Source: an uncultured Actinomycetes bacterium (lineage in GTDB: Bacteria; Actinomycetota; Actinomycetes; Nanopelagicales; Nanopelagicaceae). Taken from it: a stretch of 13,124 nt of DNA. Positions 11,976-13,124 of this stretch are shown here, one piece after another. The position numbers and the translations under genes are program-made. The notes beneath the pieces are model-generated. The model did no database searches. It saw only the letters and a program-made list of their open reading frames with translations, and was not told where the DNA came from. The stretch is from positions 1 through 13,124 of the forward strand of contig CAIUSQ010000015.1 of assembly GCA_903901905.1 (NCBI GenBank), given 5' to 3'. Each line of letters opens with the position of its first letter. Within the stretch, counting starts at the first letter, position 1.

Positions 11976-13124
11976 ATGACTCGCACCGTTGTCCTCGTTG
12001 ATGCCGTTCGTACACCATTTGGTAAGGCCGGCGGAATGTTCGCCGGAACGAGAGCTGACGACTTAATGGTTAGAGCAATCCGTGGTTTGCTAGATCGCAA
12101 TCCCAAAGTAGATCGTTCAACAATTGAAGATGTTGCAATTGCTGCAGCAACTCAGACCGGTGATCAAGGTATGAACATTGGTCGAAGCACCGCGCTACTT
12201 TCAGGTCTTCCAAACACAGTTCCCGGATATTCAATTGATAGGTGGTGCGCTGGTGCGATGACTGCAGTAACAACTATTGCAGGTGCAATTGCAATGGGAA
12301 CTAATGAGTTAGCAATTGCTGGCGGAGTCGAGCACATGGGTAACCACCCAATTGGCGAAGGTCTAGATCCTAATCCTCGATATTTAGCTGAAAGAATTGT
12401 TGAACAAGATGCACTTGCAATGGGTGCAACCGCTGAGCGTTTGCACGATCGTTTCCCACAGTTAACAAAACAACGCGCAGATCAATACGCACTTAACTCT
12501 CAGATCAAAACTGCAAAGGCCTACAGCGAGGGAAAGATTCAGAGAGATTTGATTCCAACTGCAGCAAGAAATGCTGAACTCGGTTGGGGCGTTGCAACAG
12601 TCGATGAACCACCTCGTCCTCAAACAACAATGGAGGGCTTAGCTGGACTGAAAACTCCGTTTCGACCAGCTGGACGCGTTACACCTGGTAACTCTTCAGG
12701 GCTAAACGATGGTGCAACAGCAGCGCTACTTGCTAGCGAAGAAAAAGCATTAGAGCTTGGCCTCACAATTAAAGCAAAACTTGTTACTTTTGCATTCGTA
12801 GGTGTTGAGCCAGAAATCATGGGTTATGGACCAGTTCCCGCCACACTTAAAGCGTTAAAACAGGCAGGGTTAAAGATTGAAGATATTGGTGCATTTGAAG
12901 TTAATGAAGCATTTGCAGTTCAGGTCATTGCGTTTTTGGATCACTTCGGAATTGCCGATGATGATCCTCGGGTAAATCCATATGGTGGCGCGATCGCTGT
13001 TGGTCACCCACTGGCCTCTTCAGGAGTTCGATTGATGCTTAATCTCGCGCGCACTTTCGAAGAAAAGCCAGAGGTTCGATATGGAATTACAACAATGTGT
13101 ATTGGTTTAGGCATGGGTGGCACC
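11976..13124 (+). CDS. Acetyl-CoA acyltransferase (thiolase), cut at window end
   Basis: Thiolases cleave 3-ketoacyl-CoA with CoA in beta-oxidation, or run in reverse to join acetyl-CoA units. I translated 383 codons without a stop. The nucleophile Cys91 is in DRWCAGAMTA, Asn310 is in NEAFAVQ, the catalytic His344 is in GGAIAVGHPLASSG, and the second active-site Cys375 is in TMCIGLGMGGT. All catalytic residues are thus inside the window, and only about ten residues are missing. The cysteine context and GHPLASSG resemble actinobacterial FadA-type degradative thiolases, and a FadB-type partner may lie just outside. The ATG at 11976 follows AAGGGAAATTTC, a normal ribosome site. The upstream inverted repeat suggests separate control from the DUF3000-rnd operon. 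Confidence 0.93.
   Translation, partial: MTRTVVLVDAVRTPFGKAGGMFAGTRADDLMVRAIRGLLDRNPKVDRSTIEDVAIAAATQTGDQGMNIGRSTALLSGLPNTVPGYSIDRWCAGAMTAVTTIAGAIAMGTNELAIAGGVEHMGNHPIGEGLDPNPRYLAERIVEQDALAMGATAERLHDRFPQLTKQRADQYALNSQIKTAKAYSEGKIQRDLIPTAARNAELGWGVATVDEPPRPQTTMEGLAGLKTPFRPAGRVTPGNSSGLNDGATAALLASEEKALELGLTIKAKLVTFAFVGVEPEIMGYGPVPATLKALKQAGLKIEDIGAFEVNEAFAVQVIAFLDHFGIADDDPRVNPYGGAIAVGHPLASSGVRLMLNLARTFEEKPEVRYGITTMCIGLGMGGT

Overview
The window looks like chromosomal DNA from a small-genome, low-GC actinobacterium, most likely a freshwater lineage such as Nanopelagicales (acI). That placement is an inference. It rests on an Ino1-type inositol phosphate synthase behind a PadR gene, a PimB'-like mannosyltransferase, a DUF3000 protein next to a DEDD/HRDC ribonuclease, moderate-to-low GC by eye, very short intergenic gaps and abutting or overlapping genes. 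There is no sign of a plasmid, phage, insertion sequence, CRISPR array, tRNA or rRNA, and no stretch above 300 bases lacks a gene.

Layout. (1) Positions 1-2030: ino1 (partial) and an upstream padR-type regulator on the minus strand, diverging from a PD-(D/E)XK nuclease-like gene with two CxxC pairs. The 185-base gap between them holds a perfect 19-base palindrome and a chain of mutually exclusive hairpin segments. (2) Positions 2047-4455: plsC-type acyltransferase (-), a small acidic protein of unknown function (+), then an SRPBCC protein and ROK glucokinase as a minus-strand pair. (3) Positions 4509-8507: a fadD15-type acyl-CoA synthetase, a very short sensorless histidine kinase and a NarL-type response regulator in one tightly overlapping plus-strand operon, converging on a PimB'-like mannosyltransferase. 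(4) Positions 8610-9960: a short RibD-C reductase-like gene converging on an EamA/DMT transporter. (5) Positions 10021-13124: DUF3000 and ribonuclease D (operon), then a thiolase cut by the window end.

How the genes fit together: Ino1 makes the inositol headgroup precursor, PlsC makes phosphatidic acid, FadD15 activates fatty acids, and PimB' adds mannose to phosphatidylinositol mannoside. Much of the window therefore serves envelope lipid synthesis, with glucokinase and thiolase feeding sugar and acyl-CoA pools. The order plsC / SRPBCC / fadD15 / pimB' resembles Mycobacterium tuberculosis Rv2182c-Rv2188c, padR-ino1 resembles Rv0047c-Rv0046c, and DUF3000-rnd resembles Rv2680-Rv2681 (from memory, not searched).

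The most unusual points are the miniature histidine kinase, the alternating-hairpin leader before the nuclease gene, the inverted-repeat divergent promoters between the SRPBCC gene and fadD15, and a recurring -10-like hexamer exactly 6-7 bases before start codons at seven genes, which suggests widespread leaderless transcription. I did not find a clearly new multi-gene defence or mobile system.
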